Notes: generated by a model from the letters alone, not told the origin. A DNA stretch of 37,321 bases from an uncultured Spirochaetales bacterium (GCA_934247875.1 CAKQJZ010000010.1:1-37321); one strand, 5' to 3'. Shown: positions 14,169-22,767, counted from the first letter of the stretch. Numbers and translations are program-made.

Positions 14169-15309
14169 GCTTTGAGTTTATATAGGCTTGACTGATTCGC
14201 TCTTGTTCAAGCCTATTATTATCTTTGCTTTTCTTTAAGAGATGTAATAGTGCTATCTCTTCTTCTGTTAAGTTTTCTTCTGTTATATCACTATTCTCTT
14301 TGCTTCCTTTGACGCTGAAGATTGAGAACTCTTCATATGTTGCTTTATCCATTAAGAATGATTTTGTTTTAGTATGCGCTTTACGAAAAAGTGAGAGAAT
14401 CATGAATCCATGTTCATCGATATCGCCAAAGTAAAATAGTTTGAGTCTATCTAAGAAATGGGCATTCTGAAGAAGGGTAGCTTGGAAGCCAGATCCGAAT
14501 ATTACTAGTGAGTCCTGAGCCTGCGGGAATGTCAGATAGACAATCTCATTCTCTATTACTATTGCGCGTTTAATGTCGCTTAGATCAATTTCTTTATCAA
14601 GATTATTGAATGCTGAGAGTGGTATAGCTGTCTCTTCTCTCTTTATCGAGCTTATTCTGAATCTTATTAGTGCTTCTTTCTCTTTGAGTCCACATAATGT
14701 GATAAGGTCATCGTTTGGTTCTACACTCTTGATTTCAGAATAAAGAGACGCTAACAGCTTTGAGTTGTTTTCTATGAATTTGCTGTGAACTGATACTGGT
14801 ATTTCTCTGATATATATCTTCGAGTCTGGGTTATCAAGAAGCCATTTGAGAGATAAAAGCAGAGAGCGAAAGAAATCAACTTCATCTCTATCTTTCTCAA
14901 GTTCTGCTATATTCTTCTTTTCCCACTCTTTGAGAGAGCAATTGTTTTTAGATGCAAAGTCATCAAGCGCATTCATTGCGTTTATGAAGTTCTTATACTC
15001 TTTCTCTTTTCCTGCAAGGTATATGAAATCTGCCCTCTCATCAGCATAGAGTTCTATTATCTCGCTTTGAGTGCCATATAGTTTAGTAGATGTTTCAGCT
15101 GTCTTTAGCTTATAGCCTTTGCCTATATAGTCTTTGCTATTTGTTATAAGATGCTCTGCTATCTTTCTCTGTGTTTCATAGCATGCTTTCTTATCATTTT
15201 TAGCGCCTTTGTAGTACCAAGGCAGGAAATCTGTTCCTGTTATCTCTGCTATCAGGAACTCTTTCCATTTATTTCGTGCAGCTTTTCTTATCTCATCTAC
15301 TTTAGTCAT
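14146..15309 (-). CDS. jetD: Wadjet anti-plasmid system nuclease subunit JetD (DUF3322/DUF2220)
   Basis: A 387-aa protein and the last gene of the Wadjet operon. The N-terminal half resembles DUF3322 ('FLPWYYKGAKN', 'ALDDF', 'YIREIPVSVHSKFIENN'). The C-terminal DUF2220/Toprim half has 'IVIENEIVYLTFP' with the likely catalytic E253, 'YFGDIDEHGF' with D296 and D298 as metal ligands, and the terminal 'RLEQERI' typical of the family. JetD is the topoisomerase VI/SPO11-like nuclease that cuts circular DNA after loop extrusion by JetABC. All expected Toprim acids are present, so it should be active. The start overlaps the jetC stop by 1 nt (TAATG). The 3' end overlaps convergent corA and contains the predicted corA terminator in antisense. 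Confidence 0.93.
   Translation of the reverse strand: MTKVDEIRKAARNKWKEFLIAEITGTDFLPWYYKGAKNDKKACYETQRKIAEHLITNSKDYIGKGYKLKTAETSTKLYGTQSEIIELYADERADFIYLAGKEKEYKNFINAMNALDDFASKNNCSLKEWEKKNIAELEKDRDEVDFFRSLLLSLKWLLDNPDSKIYIREIPVSVHSKFIENNSKLLASLYSEIKSVEPNDDLITLCGLKEKEALIRFRISSIKREETAIPLSAFNNLDKEIDLSDIKRAIVIENEIVYLTFPQAQDSLVIFGSGFQATLLQNAHFLDRLKLFYFGDIDEHGFMILSLFRKAHTKTKSFLMDKATYEEFSIFSVKGSKENSDITEENLTEEEIALLHLLKKSKDNNRLEQERISQAYINSKLSLYLQD
14182..14216 (+). terminator. Predicted intrinsic terminator of corA, inside jetD
   Basis: ATAGGCTTGA (14182-14191) and TCAAGCCTAT (14207-14216) form a perfect 10-bp stem with a 15-nt loop, 14 nt after the corA stop. They are followed on the + strand by a T-rich run (14217-14235). 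The structure lies within the last codons of the convergent jetD gene, so it doubles as coding sequence on the other strand. The long loop and imperfect T-tract lower certainty. Confidence 0.5.
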
Positions 15310-18300
15310 TATTCTGCGTCTCTGTATTCTTCAATTGTCATAGATTTTACTCTTGAAGTGTTATCATCAAGCTTTTCAATCAAATGTAGAGATGATACAT
15401 AACCTTCAACTATATTGATTCCATTTCTTGGTGTTATTACCATCAATTGGAGATCAAGCTCTTTGAAGAGCTGGAGAGCATATTCAGAGTTTATAGCGTC
15501 GCTCTTGCTGAATGCTTCATCGAGGATTACGAACCTGAATGGGCCTTTTCCGTCTTCATCGCTATCAAGGTTGTATTGATATGCAAGTGCAGCTGCTAGG
15601 ATAGTATATGTGAGCTTAGCTTTCTCTCCGCCAGACAGAGCTGCTGTATCTTTATAGTAAGTTACAGTCTCGCCATCCAAGTTATTCTCTTTGATTATGA
15701 ATCTATACTTTCCTCTTAAGTCGAGAACACTCTTCCTGAGTTTATCATCGCTGTATTTATCCAGGAATGTATCGATTGCTTTGAAAAGCTTGAGCTTCTC
15801 TTCATCCGAGCTGTTGATCAATACAAGCTTATCTGGGATAGCTTTAGTGAGATCTTTACTGAATGCTGCGTGGTCTTTATCATTGCTTGAGAGTTTTTCA
15901 AGCTCAATATATGTCTTCTTCTCTTTATCAAATGGAATGAGTCTCAGATTTCTATTGAGTACTCTTATATTCTCATCTATCTCTTTGTCCCATCTATTCA
16001 GCTGTTCACTCAAAGTGCCAAGTACATTAGAGAGGCTTGTCTTCAAGAAGCTGTTGAACTCTTCTTTAGCGCTTATGAGGTTGTCTTCTGTAAGCTCTTT
16101 ATAGAGCTTTTTGTAGTCATCGATGTAATCAGCAACATCTGTTAATATTCCGCTTACTTCATCTGTCCATGAGTTCTCAGGCTCTATTACATTCTTAGAT
16201 GGCTCTAAGAAGCTTCTCATAGCTTTCTCAGTCTGCGTCTTTCTCTCATTTGCTTCTTCGCTTCCTTTTGCTATGCGCTCTTTTAATGCGACTTCAAGTG
16301 CATTATGTCTCTCTGATAGTTCTTCAAATGTATTATATGAGATAGCGCTCTTATATCTTTTGACGAACTCTTCAACAATAGCTGGTGCAACTGGCGTCTC
16401 TTCATCTTTCTTTAATGCTTCAAGAACTCTCTTGATGCTCGTGATAGAGCTTTCTAGCGTGTATGTCTCTTTCCTATATTTCTCTATAAGCTCATCATAT
16501 GCTTTGATTCTTGCTTCAAGCTCTTTTATCTCTTCTTCAAGTCTTTTTAAATCAAGGTTGGACGCTAAGAGTGTATTGAGTTTCTCTTTGAGACTCTCAA
16601 TCTCTCTTTTTAGTCCTACTAAATCGATTTCGCTCCAGCTTCTGAATTTAGATAGTGCATCGAGTGCATTTATAGCTTTATATGCATTGTCGATTCTCTT
16701 GCTGTGCTTATCTCTCTTTCTCATGAAATCTTCTATTTCAGCTTTGAGTGCTTCGATCTTCTCTCTGAGCTCTTCTTTCTTCTTCTCATTGTTCCAGCCT
16801 AAGTAATGAGAGTATGTAGAGTAGAGATCTTCGCTTTCATCTTTTGTTTCATTGCCGCTATCTTTGAAAAGACCAGATTTCAATATTGCTTTATTCTCTT
16901 TATTGAATGAATCGAGCGACTCTACACACTTATAATCAAAATGAGCTTCTAGATATTCTCCTAAGAAATCTTTATATTCAGTGTCTTTGATTTCAAGCTT
17001 TCCATTTAAAAGCTCACTCTTTGGAGCTTTGTATCTATTGATTGTGCTCTCTGCAGTTATGACTCTTATTATGTTGTTGCCGAGTTTGTTCTCATCTAAG
17101 AAAGCATTAACTCTATCTCTATATTCAGGTTTGATGATGAGTGAAAGCGAGAGTGGCTCTAATGCGTTCTCAGCTGCTCTTTCCCATTCATCTTCTCCAT
17201 CTTTGAGCATTAATAGCTCTCCTCCAAAATAAAGTTCTTTCGCATTTATTCTGAGCTCTTTCGCTATTGTTTCTCTGATCTCATCATAGCACTTTGGTAT
17301 ATTAGTGTTCTTTGACTCTAGATGCATAAGCTCTCTTTCTGCGCTGCTTAGCTCTTTTCTCTCAGAGCGGATGTCTTCTTCTAGTTTTTCTTTCTCTTCT
17401 TCAGCTATTGCTTTATTGCGCTCAACATTGGAGCGGAGAGCAGGAATAAGCTCTAAGTTGTTGATGAATTCATCTTCACTCTTTGCGTTCTCAATATTAG
17501 CTCCAATAGCTTTTATTTTGTCGATGTTTTCTTTGTATGAGGTTAAGCGCTCATTGACGAGAATTGCTTTTTCTTCTTTTTCTTTGATTTCACGCTTAAG
17601 AGACTCAATAGCTATTGCGTTTTCATTGTGCTTTAAAGTATATAGACGCTCTTGCGCTTCTTCTTTTGCTGCTTTGTTTTCGTCTATATTAGCATTGAGC
17701 AAAGCCATCTTGCTTTCATTTGCGAGAATCTCTTCTCCGCCTTTAGCTTTTGCATGTGTCATATACCACATCTCTTCAGCATTCTTTTCGTTTATAGAGT
17801 TCTGAAGTGCTTTCTTGGCTTTTATGTACTCATCTCCAACAGCTAAGACTTTCTCGAGTTCTCTGATTTCTATCTCTGTCTTTGCTATCTTATTGTCAAT
17901 TGATTTCAGTTCTCTGAAGTTCTGTTTCAGTTCATTGAACTCCTTGACTGGAGATTTATCTTCAAGCATGTACTGTCTGATGAATGTTGTTACATCTCCA
18001 AGTACCTTCATTCCAACTGTCTGGGAAAAGAGCTTCAATGCAACTTGGCTCTTAAGTCCGAACTTGTCGATAATCTGGTTTGTATATTGAGTTGGAGAAT
18101 CTGTAACAAGGGCTCCAAGCTTCTCAACATCCTGCTTCCACCTATTTCCAGGGCGTATGTCGATATTGTTTTCTTTGATTTCTTCTATTCTGAGTTCACG
18201 TGAAGCAATTATATAAGCTGTCTTTAAATCTCCAGAAGAGAAGTATCTGACTTGCATGAGGGATATATAGCTCTCTTTGCTTTCATCAAAGAATATTCCA

Positions 18301-18650
18301 CTCAGTATAGATAGCACTTCATCTTTCTTTCTTAAGCATTTTGAAGTGCCTTCACCACTGGACTCTAAGCTCGCGCCATATGCTCCAAGTATGTAATTCT
18401 CAACATCTCTTTCTCTCTTCTTGATGCTGTCAGAAGAGAGGTTGTAGTAGCGGAGAGAGGAGGGGACAAGCAGAGTTAGTATTGCATCTACTGTTGTTGT
18501 CTTTCCGCTTCCATTGAGGCCTGTGAGAATAGTAGATGCTGCATTGAAGCAGAATGTTACTGTCTTTTTATCAAAGACGCCCCAGTTCAATAGCTGGAGT
18601 GTTTTGAGTTTATAGCCGCTGTTTTTATCTGAAAACAGATCTCTACTCAT
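15309..18650 (-). CDS. jetC: Wadjet SMC-like ATPase JetC (MukB-like)
   Basis: A 1113-aa SMC-family ATPase. The Walker A 'GLNGSGKTT' lies near residue 44-52. Two long Glu/Lys-rich coiled-coil arms (roughly 210-460 and 640-800) flank a hinge region, and the C-terminal head has signature 'LSGGEKAKL' (about 1005) and Walker B 'FVILDEAF' (about 1040-1047). JetC forms the DNA-loop-extruding motor with JetA and JetB. The ORF could start at 18668, but that ATG has no ribosome binding site. The ATG at 18650 has AGGAGG six bases upstream and overlaps the jetB stop by 8 nt, so it is chosen. The match to type I Wadjet is supported by all three neighbours. Confidence 0.95.
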   Translation of the reverse strand: MSRDLFSDKNSGYKLKTLQLLNWGVFDKKTVTFCFNAASTILTGLNGSGKTTTVDAILTLLVPSSLRYYNLSSDSIKKRERDVENYILGAYGASLESSGEGTSKCLRKKDEVLSILSGIFFDESKESYISLMQVRYFSSGDLKTAYIIASRELRIEEIKENNIDIRPGNRWKQDVEKLGALVTDSPTQYTNQIIDKFGLKSQVALKLFSQTVGMKVLGDVTTFIRQYMLEDKSPVKEFNELKQNFRELKSIDNKIAKTEIEIRELEKVLAVGDEYIKAKKALQNSINEKNAEEMWYMTHAKAKGGEEILANESKMALLNANIDENKAAKEEAQERLYTLKHNENAIAIESLKREIKEKEEKAILVNERLTSYKENIDKIKAIGANIENAKSEDEFINNLELIPALRSNVERNKAIAEEEKEKLEEDIRSERKELSSAERELMHLESKNTNIPKCYDEIRETIAKELRINAKELYFGGELLMLKDGEDEWERAAENALEPLSLSLIIKPEYRDRVNAFLDENKLGNNIIRVITAESTINRYKAPKSELLNGKLEIKDTEYKDFLGEYLEAHFDYKCVESLDSFNKENKAILKSGLFKDSGNETKDESEDLYSTYSHYLGWNNEKKKEELREKIEALKAEIEDFMRKRDKHSKRIDNAYKAINALDALSKFRSWSEIDLVGLKREIESLKEKLNTLLASNLDLKRLEEEIKELEARIKAYDELIEKYRKETYTLESSITSIKRVLEALKKDEETPVAPAIVEEFVKRYKSAISYNTFEELSERHNALEVALKERIAKGSEEANERKTQTEKAMRSFLEPSKNVIEPENSWTDEVSGILTDVADYIDDYKKLYKELTEDNLISAKEEFNSFLKTSLSNVLGTLSEQLNRWDKEIDENIRVLNRNLRLIPFDKEKKTYIELEKLSSNDKDHAAFSKDLTKAIPDKLVLINSSDEEKLKLFKAIDTFLDKYSDDKLRKSVLDLRGKYRFIIKENNLDGETVTYYKDTAALSGGEKAKLTYTILAAALAYQYNLDSDEDGKGPFRFVILDEAFSKSDAINSEYALQLFKELDLQLMVITPRNGINIVEGYVSSLHLIEKLDDNTSRVKSMTIEEYRDAE

Positions 18651-19287
18651 AATCTGCCTCCTTCTCATTCTTAGCTACTGCTTCCATCTTCATTAGCAGC
18701 TCTTTCATTAAGCTTATATCGACTTTAGCTTTGATGATCGGACTGACTTCAAATTCTGCTTCTTCGCTTATGACAGCCTCTGATGCTGCTTTTTTATCGT
18801 CAAAGAGGAATGTGAGCTTTATGAAGCTTCTGATAGCCTGGTCGATGATTTTGTCTGTTTTGTTCTGGTCAGCATATGACTTGGCAAATGTATTATATAA
18901 ATCTATGATATCGCTCTTTTTGAGAATGAGCACATCTCCGTCAGCACTTGAGGAATCAAACTTGCTGAGCTCATTTCTGATCAATACCAATAGCATTGAC
19001 TGGTTATATGAGAGGCTCTGTCGTCTTATAAGGCGTGGAAGATCTGATGCACTCTCTTCTTCCTCTTCTTCCATGCCTCTATTGACAGCATCTTCTATTT
19101 GCTCTAGATATGCATATCCATCGACTTCATCTATATGTATGCGTAGATTCAGAATCCCATAGTACTCATCAATGTTCTCTCTCCAGTCTATTAACTGGTT
19201 CCAGACATCTCTTTTATCTCTGTTTTTGTATATAGGTCCTTTCAAGAGCTTTATAGCGCTCTCTGCCCATGGTGTATTGTTCTTCAT
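18643..19287 (-). CDS. jetB: Wadjet subunit JetB (DUF4194, MukE/KITE-like)
   Basis: A 214-aa protein with the DUF4194 hallmarks near the N-terminus: 'AIKLLKGPIYK', then 'W..LIDWRENIDEYYGILNLRIHIDEVDGYAYLEQIE', which follows the family pattern 'LL.Gp.y...W..ll.....i..yf..lGl.l.vde..gyAyL'. An acidic linker (about 70-85) precedes an 'LPRLIRRQSLSYNQSMLLVLIR' helix typical of the tandem winged-helix MukE fold. It is an accessory of the JetABC condensin-like complex and bridges the kleisin JetA and the JetC head. Start and jetA stop overlap by 4 nt (ATGA), and its stop overlaps the jetC start by 8 nt, which fits fixed subunit stoichiometry through coupled translation. Confidence 0.93.
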   Translation of the reverse strand: MKNNTPWAESAIKLLKGPIYKNRDKRDVWNQLIDWRENIDEYYGILNLRIHIDEVDGYAYLEQIEDAVNRGMEEEEEESASDLPRLIRRQSLSYNQSMLLVLIRNELSKFDSSSADGDVLILKKSDIIDLYNTFAKSYADQNKTDKIIDQAIRSFIKLTFLFDDKKAASEAVISEEAEFEVSPIIKAKVDISLMKELLMKMEAVAKNEKEADYE

Positions 19288-20780
19288 CTGAATATTATCC
19301 TCGGTAGTCTGACTTTGTATTCTTTTTCTTCCCAGCTATAGATGATCTCATCTATAACATCTTCATCAACTGTGCCTTTTTCTTCTGATAGCAATATATA
19401 TGCAATGATTTCCTCAAGTCCTTTCTCTATCGGGAACTCTTCTGTGAGTTCTTTTAGCGTAAATGGAACGTTGCCAGTTTTATAGAACATCTTAGCAATC
19501 TTTGCTTTTAGCTCATTCTCATCTATATAGAACTCGCTCTTCAATGCAAGTATTGCGTCAAGGTTGCTCTCTTCTTCTCCGAATTCGATCTCTTTGATAT
19601 GGCTTTCTGTCTCATTGCTCTTTATAGTCCTTGCCATTGGGAATGAGAGATCTGCATTTTCATCTACCCAGAGAGTTATCTGATCTTGTGCTTTTGCATC
19701 ATCTCTTAAGTATTTTGCTCTTTGCTTGATTACAGATACAAGGTTATCAAAGCCTTTTCTGTCTTCTCTTGTGCTTGTAGCCATTATCCTGCTCATTCTT
19801 GTTGTGAGCGTTGAGTTTCTATCTACAATCTTCTTTCCAGATTCGAATAGAAGGCGCCTCAGAGACATCAGAAATGATGTGTCGTAGCTTCTCTCTCCGC
19901 TATCGTTTTCAAGGTAGCTTTGGATTCTCTCTGCAAGGTATGAAATCCTATCATCCTTGCTTTTTAGCATATATGACCAGAATGCATTGAAAGATTGCCA
20001 TTGATTGGTTTTCATCAGTTCAGAGTTCAATGAAAGTGCATATAAGAAGACTTTGTTCTGCGATATGTTTATCTCATTCTGCTTATCCATTGTGCTGATG
20101 ATGATCGATCTGAAGTTGTCTTCAACTTGAGAGAAGTCACCGATGAGTTCCTTTCCTCTGCTTTCGATATCTTTAAGCATTTCAACAGTCTCTCGCTCTG
20201 TGTATGTCTTGACTTCTCCTGTTTTCTTTATTCTCTCAATCTCGCTATCGATTTCTTTTCTTTTTAGCATCAGCTCTTTGATGCGCCGCTCTGGGTTTTC
20301 ATTGAGATTCTCAGCAAGATTAGTTAACTGAAACAGCACATAGTTGAAGTTGGTCTCAGTTGAGACAGAATCAGAGCCCAATATCTTGGAGATGTATGAG
20401 AATAATCTTGAAACGCCAGAGTCAAGCTCTATTATTTCTGCTTTATCAGAGTTTCGATATCGTCTTATGTAGCGTTTCTCTTCACTTAGCCAGCTTGAGA
20501 TATAACGTTTGACGCGGTCTTTGAGATCTATTGATTGAAAGAGTGCTGAGTCGTCGCCCTCAAGCTCGCTTTCAAGCACTTCTTCTGCATCTTGATTCTC
20601 TTTGAGAAAATCTTCAAGCTTGCTTATGAATAGGTCTATAGGAAGTGATGATATGGTCTCTGTGTGAAAAGTATTGAAGAGAAATGTCAGAACAAGTGGT
20701 GCTGACTTAGCTCTAAGGAGCCTAAGCCCAGAGTCATTTGAAATAATCTCATCAATTATGCTTATCGTTGTTCTGTTCAT
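19284..20780 (-). CDS. jetA: Wadjet kleisin-like subunit JetA (DUF3375)
   Basis: A 498-aa, mostly helical, charged protein. The N-terminal 'LLRAKSAPLVLTFLFNTF' matches the DUF3375 opening ('LLrad.APl.laFL...F'), and the length is normal. The middle carries paired 'RIKELMLKRKEIDSEIERIKK' type coils, and the C-terminus has a winged-helix-like 'LKELTEEFPIEKGLEEIIAYI' block. JetA is the MukF-like kleisin that closes the JetC ATPase ring and positions JetD for plasmid cleavage. It is the first Wadjet gene. Its ATG overlaps the stop of the rlmI-like gene by 1 nt (TAATG), so the Wadjet genes appear to be transcribed, at least in part, from the methyltransferase promoter. Confidence 0.92.
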   Translation of the reverse strand: MNRTTISIIDEIISNDSGLRLLRAKSAPLVLTFLFNTFHTETISSLPIDLFISKLEDFLKENQDAEEVLESELEGDDSALFQSIDLKDRVKRYISSWLSEEKRYIRRYRNSDKAEIIELDSGVSRLFSYISKILGSDSVSTETNFNYVLFQLTNLAENLNENPERRIKELMLKRKEIDSEIERIKKTGEVKTYTERETVEMLKDIESRGKELIGDFSQVEDNFRSIIISTMDKQNEINISQNKVFLYALSLNSELMKTNQWQSFNAFWSYMLKSKDDRISYLAERIQSYLENDSGERSYDTSFLMSLRRLLFESGKKIVDRNSTLTTRMSRIMATSTREDRKGFDNLVSVIKQRAKYLRDDAKAQDQITLWVDENADLSFPMARTIKSNETESHIKEIEFGEEESNLDAILALKSEFYIDENELKAKIAKMFYKTGNVPFTLKELTEEFPIEKGLEEIIAYILLSEEKGTVDEDVIDEIIYSWEEKEYKVRLPRIIFR

Positions 20781-21994
20781 TAATGCTTTATCACTCTGAT
20801 GATGAATCCTTTCAGGTACTCACTCTCTGGGAATGATATCCTGATAGGGTGGTCTTCGCCTGCGCTTAAGACTCTGAGGATCTGGATTTCAACGCCAGCG
20901 TCTTTAGCTGCCCATGCCAGTGTCATCTGAAACAGCTCTCTTGTCATAGCACTTGAGCATGAGAATGTTGCGATGATGCCTCCGTCTTTGATCTTCTTCA
21001 TCGCAACTCTATTGAGGTCTTTATATGCTTTCTCTGCGTTCTCGAGCTTGCTCTTTGTCTTCGCAAGCTTAGGAGGATCGAGAATTATGAGGTCATACTC
21101 ATCTTCTTTGATCTCTCTTATATAATCAAAAGCATCTGCGCTTTTGATTGTAACTCTGTCTCTTGAGCCTTCTTTGAGTACTTTCTTATCTTCGTTGAGA
21201 TGCACTTGGAAAAGCAGGTGTCTAAGTGCAGACTCTGATGAGTCAATAGCATCAACTGAGAGTGCGCCAGCTTTGAGTGCATGAAGCGTAAAGCCACCTG
21301 TGTATGAGCAAACATCGAGTACTCTCTTTCCTTTAGCATACTCTTCAATCAGCTTTCTATTGTCTCTCTGATCACAATAGAAGCCAGATTTCTGTCCCTT
21401 TCCGTGGCTTACTTCATAGTAGATGCCGCTTTCAACGAACTGGACATTCTTATCATCTATTTCTTTGATGATCTCTCCATTCTGATAATAAGTGACTTTA
21501 TCTGGAATACCATCTGATGGCCCATAGAATGAATCTACAGTTGTCTGTATAAGAGATGGGTGCAGCATTGCTGTAAGAGTATTCACGATTGTCTCCATGA
21601 ATCTATCAGCAAAGCGTGATGAGATTATTATCCTTATCTCGCTTCCGTAGCAATCTGCTGCAATGCCTGGCAGGAAATCTGCCTCTCCATGTATTAGACG
21701 GAAGGCTGTTGTGTCACTCTTTTGAAAGAAGCTCTTGCGTCTGAGCACAGCTTCTTTTACTAAGCGTGCTACAAACTCTTCTCCGACTTCTTCGTCTCTA
21801 TTCCATGAGAGAAGATGGAGCACTACGTGGCTCTTCTCATCATAGTAGCCATAGGCTATGAATCTTTCATCTTCGCTATATACTTCAGCCCAGCCACCAT
21901 CGCCCTCGACGCTCTTGATAGCGCCTGAGAAAACCCAAGGATGGTGCTTCAATAGCTGCTTTTCTTTGCCTTTGTTTATAACAATCCTGTACAT
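20780..21994 (-). CDS. rlmI: Class I SAM-dependent rRNA methyltransferase, RlmI family
   Basis: About 404 aa. The N-terminal PUA domain begins 'YRIVINKGKEKQLLKHHPWVFSGAI', nearly the RlmI start ('RLVLAKGREK.LLRRHPWVFSGA'). The Rossmann methyltransferase has 'LDVCSYTGGFTLHAL' (SAM motif I), 'LDPPKLAK' (motif IV) and 'FSCSSAM' with the Cys typical of m5C rRNA enzymes. E. coli RlmI methylates C1962 of 23S rRNA. The ORF opens at 22012, but homology places the start at the ATG at 21994, which has no Shine-Dalgarno and lies 6 nt after a -10 box (TATACT), suggesting a leaderless mRNA. It overlaps jetA by 1 nt and is divergent from gph. Confidence 0.92.
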   Translation of the reverse strand: MYRIVINKGKEKQLLKHHPWVFSGAIKSVEGDGGWAEVYSEDERFIAYGYYDEKSHVVLHLLSWNRDEEVGEEFVARLVKEAVLRRKSFFQKSDTTAFRLIHGEADFLPGIAADCYGSEIRIIISSRFADRFMETIVNTLTAMLHPSLIQTTVDSFYGPSDGIPDKVTYYQNGEIIKEIDDKNVQFVESGIYYEVSHGKGQKSGFYCDQRDNRKLIEEYAKGKRVLDVCSYTGGFTLHALKAGALSVDAIDSSESALRHLLFQVHLNEDKKVLKEGSRDRVTIKSADAFDYIREIKEDEYDLIILDPPKLAKTKSKLENAEKAYKDLNRVAMKKIKDGGIIATFSCSSAMTRELFQMTLAWAAKDAGVEIQILRVLSAGEDHPIRISFPESEYLKGFIIRVIKH

Positions 21995-22000
21995 AGCGCT

Positions 22001-22029
22001 AGTATAGCGCATGTCTTTATCTTTGTCTT
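22001..22029 (-). promoter_or_regulatory. Predicted promoter of rlmI-jetABCD, leaderless arrangement
   Basis: On the minus strand: AAGACA (22029-22024), 17 nt, TATACT (22006-22001), then AGCGCT and the rlmI ATG at 21994. RNA would start on the A of the start codon. A 6-bp inverted repeat GCGCTA/TAGCGC (21996-22001 and 22005-22010, 3-nt loop) overlaps the -10 box and start site and could be an operator. It is the only promoter candidate found for the Wadjet operon. Confidence 0.55.
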
Positions 22030-22030
22030 A

Positions 22031-22059
22031 TTGAACATAAAAGAGAACAACTTTAGAAT
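22031..22059 (+). promoter_or_regulatory. Predicted gph promoter, leaderless arrangement
   Basis: TTGAAC (22031-22036), a 17-nt spacer, TAGAAT (22054-22059), then 7 nt to the ATG at 22067, placing the start of RNA at the start codon. The -35 lies one base from the -35 of the divergent rlmI promoter, so the two promoters are back to back. Confidence 0.6.
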
Positions 22060-22066
22060 TTGCCAT

Positions 22067-22738
22067 ATGAGATGTGTTGTTTTTGATCTGGATGGAACAC
22101 TTGTTAACACTCTTGAAGATATAAGAGCTGCTATCAACTACGCTATAGTTGCATTTGAAGGAAATGCAATTGGAGACGAAGAGTGCAGACGTTATATAGG
22201 CCATGGGCTAAGAAATGCATTAAGCCGCGCAGCTCTAGAGCATGGTGCGAAGATTCAAGACGAGAGTGACTTTGCAAATTGCTATCTGCTGATGATGGAG
22301 TATTATAAACGCCACGCTGTTGTTTTATCTAAGCCTTATGATGGGATTATATCTCTTTTAGAGAGCCTTAAAGCAAAAGGCTATAAGCTTGCTGTGCTTT
22401 CAAACAAGAGAGATGAGCTTATTAAAGAGATAGTCAAAGAGCTTTTTGGAGAAAATCTATTTGATTATGTCCTTGGCGCAACAGACTCACTTCCTTTAAA
22501 GCCAGACCCAAGAGCACTCTGCAGCGTGCTTGAAAACCTGAAATGCAGCAAAGAAGATGCTGTATATATCGGAGACAGTGAAGTTGATTATAAGACAGCG
22601 CAGAGTGCTTCTGTGCCTTATATTATTGTCTCATATGGCTTTAGAACAAAAGAGGAACTCAAGAGTGCAAAAATAGATTCTATGGACCATATTCCATCGG
22701 TTTTGAATATAGAGAAATGCTTTGAGAAAGAGGCATGA
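22067..22738 (+). CDS. gph: HAD-superfamily phosphatase, phosphoglycolate phosphatase-like
   Basis: About 223 aa. It has all HAD motifs: motif I 'VFDLDGTLVNT' (nucleophile Asp near residue 6), motif II 'VLSNKRDE', motif III Lys in 'LPLKPDP', and motif IV 'YIGDSEVDY'. The helical cap between motifs I and II is of the Gph/PGMB subtype. Such enzymes dephosphorylate 2-phosphoglycolate or related small phosphates in the cytoplasm. The next gene is a phosphohexomutase, so a sugar-phosphate substrate is also possible. The ORF extends to a TTG at 22031, but that lies in the -35 box. The ATG at 22067 gives the family N-terminus and sits 7 nt after a -10 box, with no Shine-Dalgarno. Confidence 0.88.
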   Translation: MRCVVFDLDGTLVNTLEDIRAAINYAIVAFEGNAIGDEECRRYIGHGLRNALSRAALEHGAKIQDESDFANCYLLMMEYYKRHAVVLSKPYDGIISLLESLKAKGYKLAVLSNKRDELIKEIVKELFGENLFDYVLGATDSLPLKPDPRALCSVLENLKCSKEDAVYIGDSEVDYKTAQSASVPYIIVSYGFRTKEELKSAKIDSMDHIPSVLNIEKCFEKEA

Positions 22739-22767
22739 GAGCGCTAAAATCATAAGTAGGAGTGTAT

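Noticed and set aside
15691..18090. Several long Ser/Leu-rich open frames on the + strand opposite jetC, up to 177 aa.
   Set aside because: They mirror the Glu/Lys-rich coiled-coil codons of jetC read on the other strand; no ribosome binding sites or domain motifs, and jetC is certain.
18651..18668. The longer jetC start at 18668.
   Set aside because: No Shine-Dalgarno precedes it, whereas AGGAGG sits six bases before the ATG at 18650.
21996..22010. The GCGCTA/TAGCGC inverted repeat as a terminator between rlmI and gph.
   Set aside because: The two genes are divergent, there is no T-tract, and the repeat lies over a promoter.
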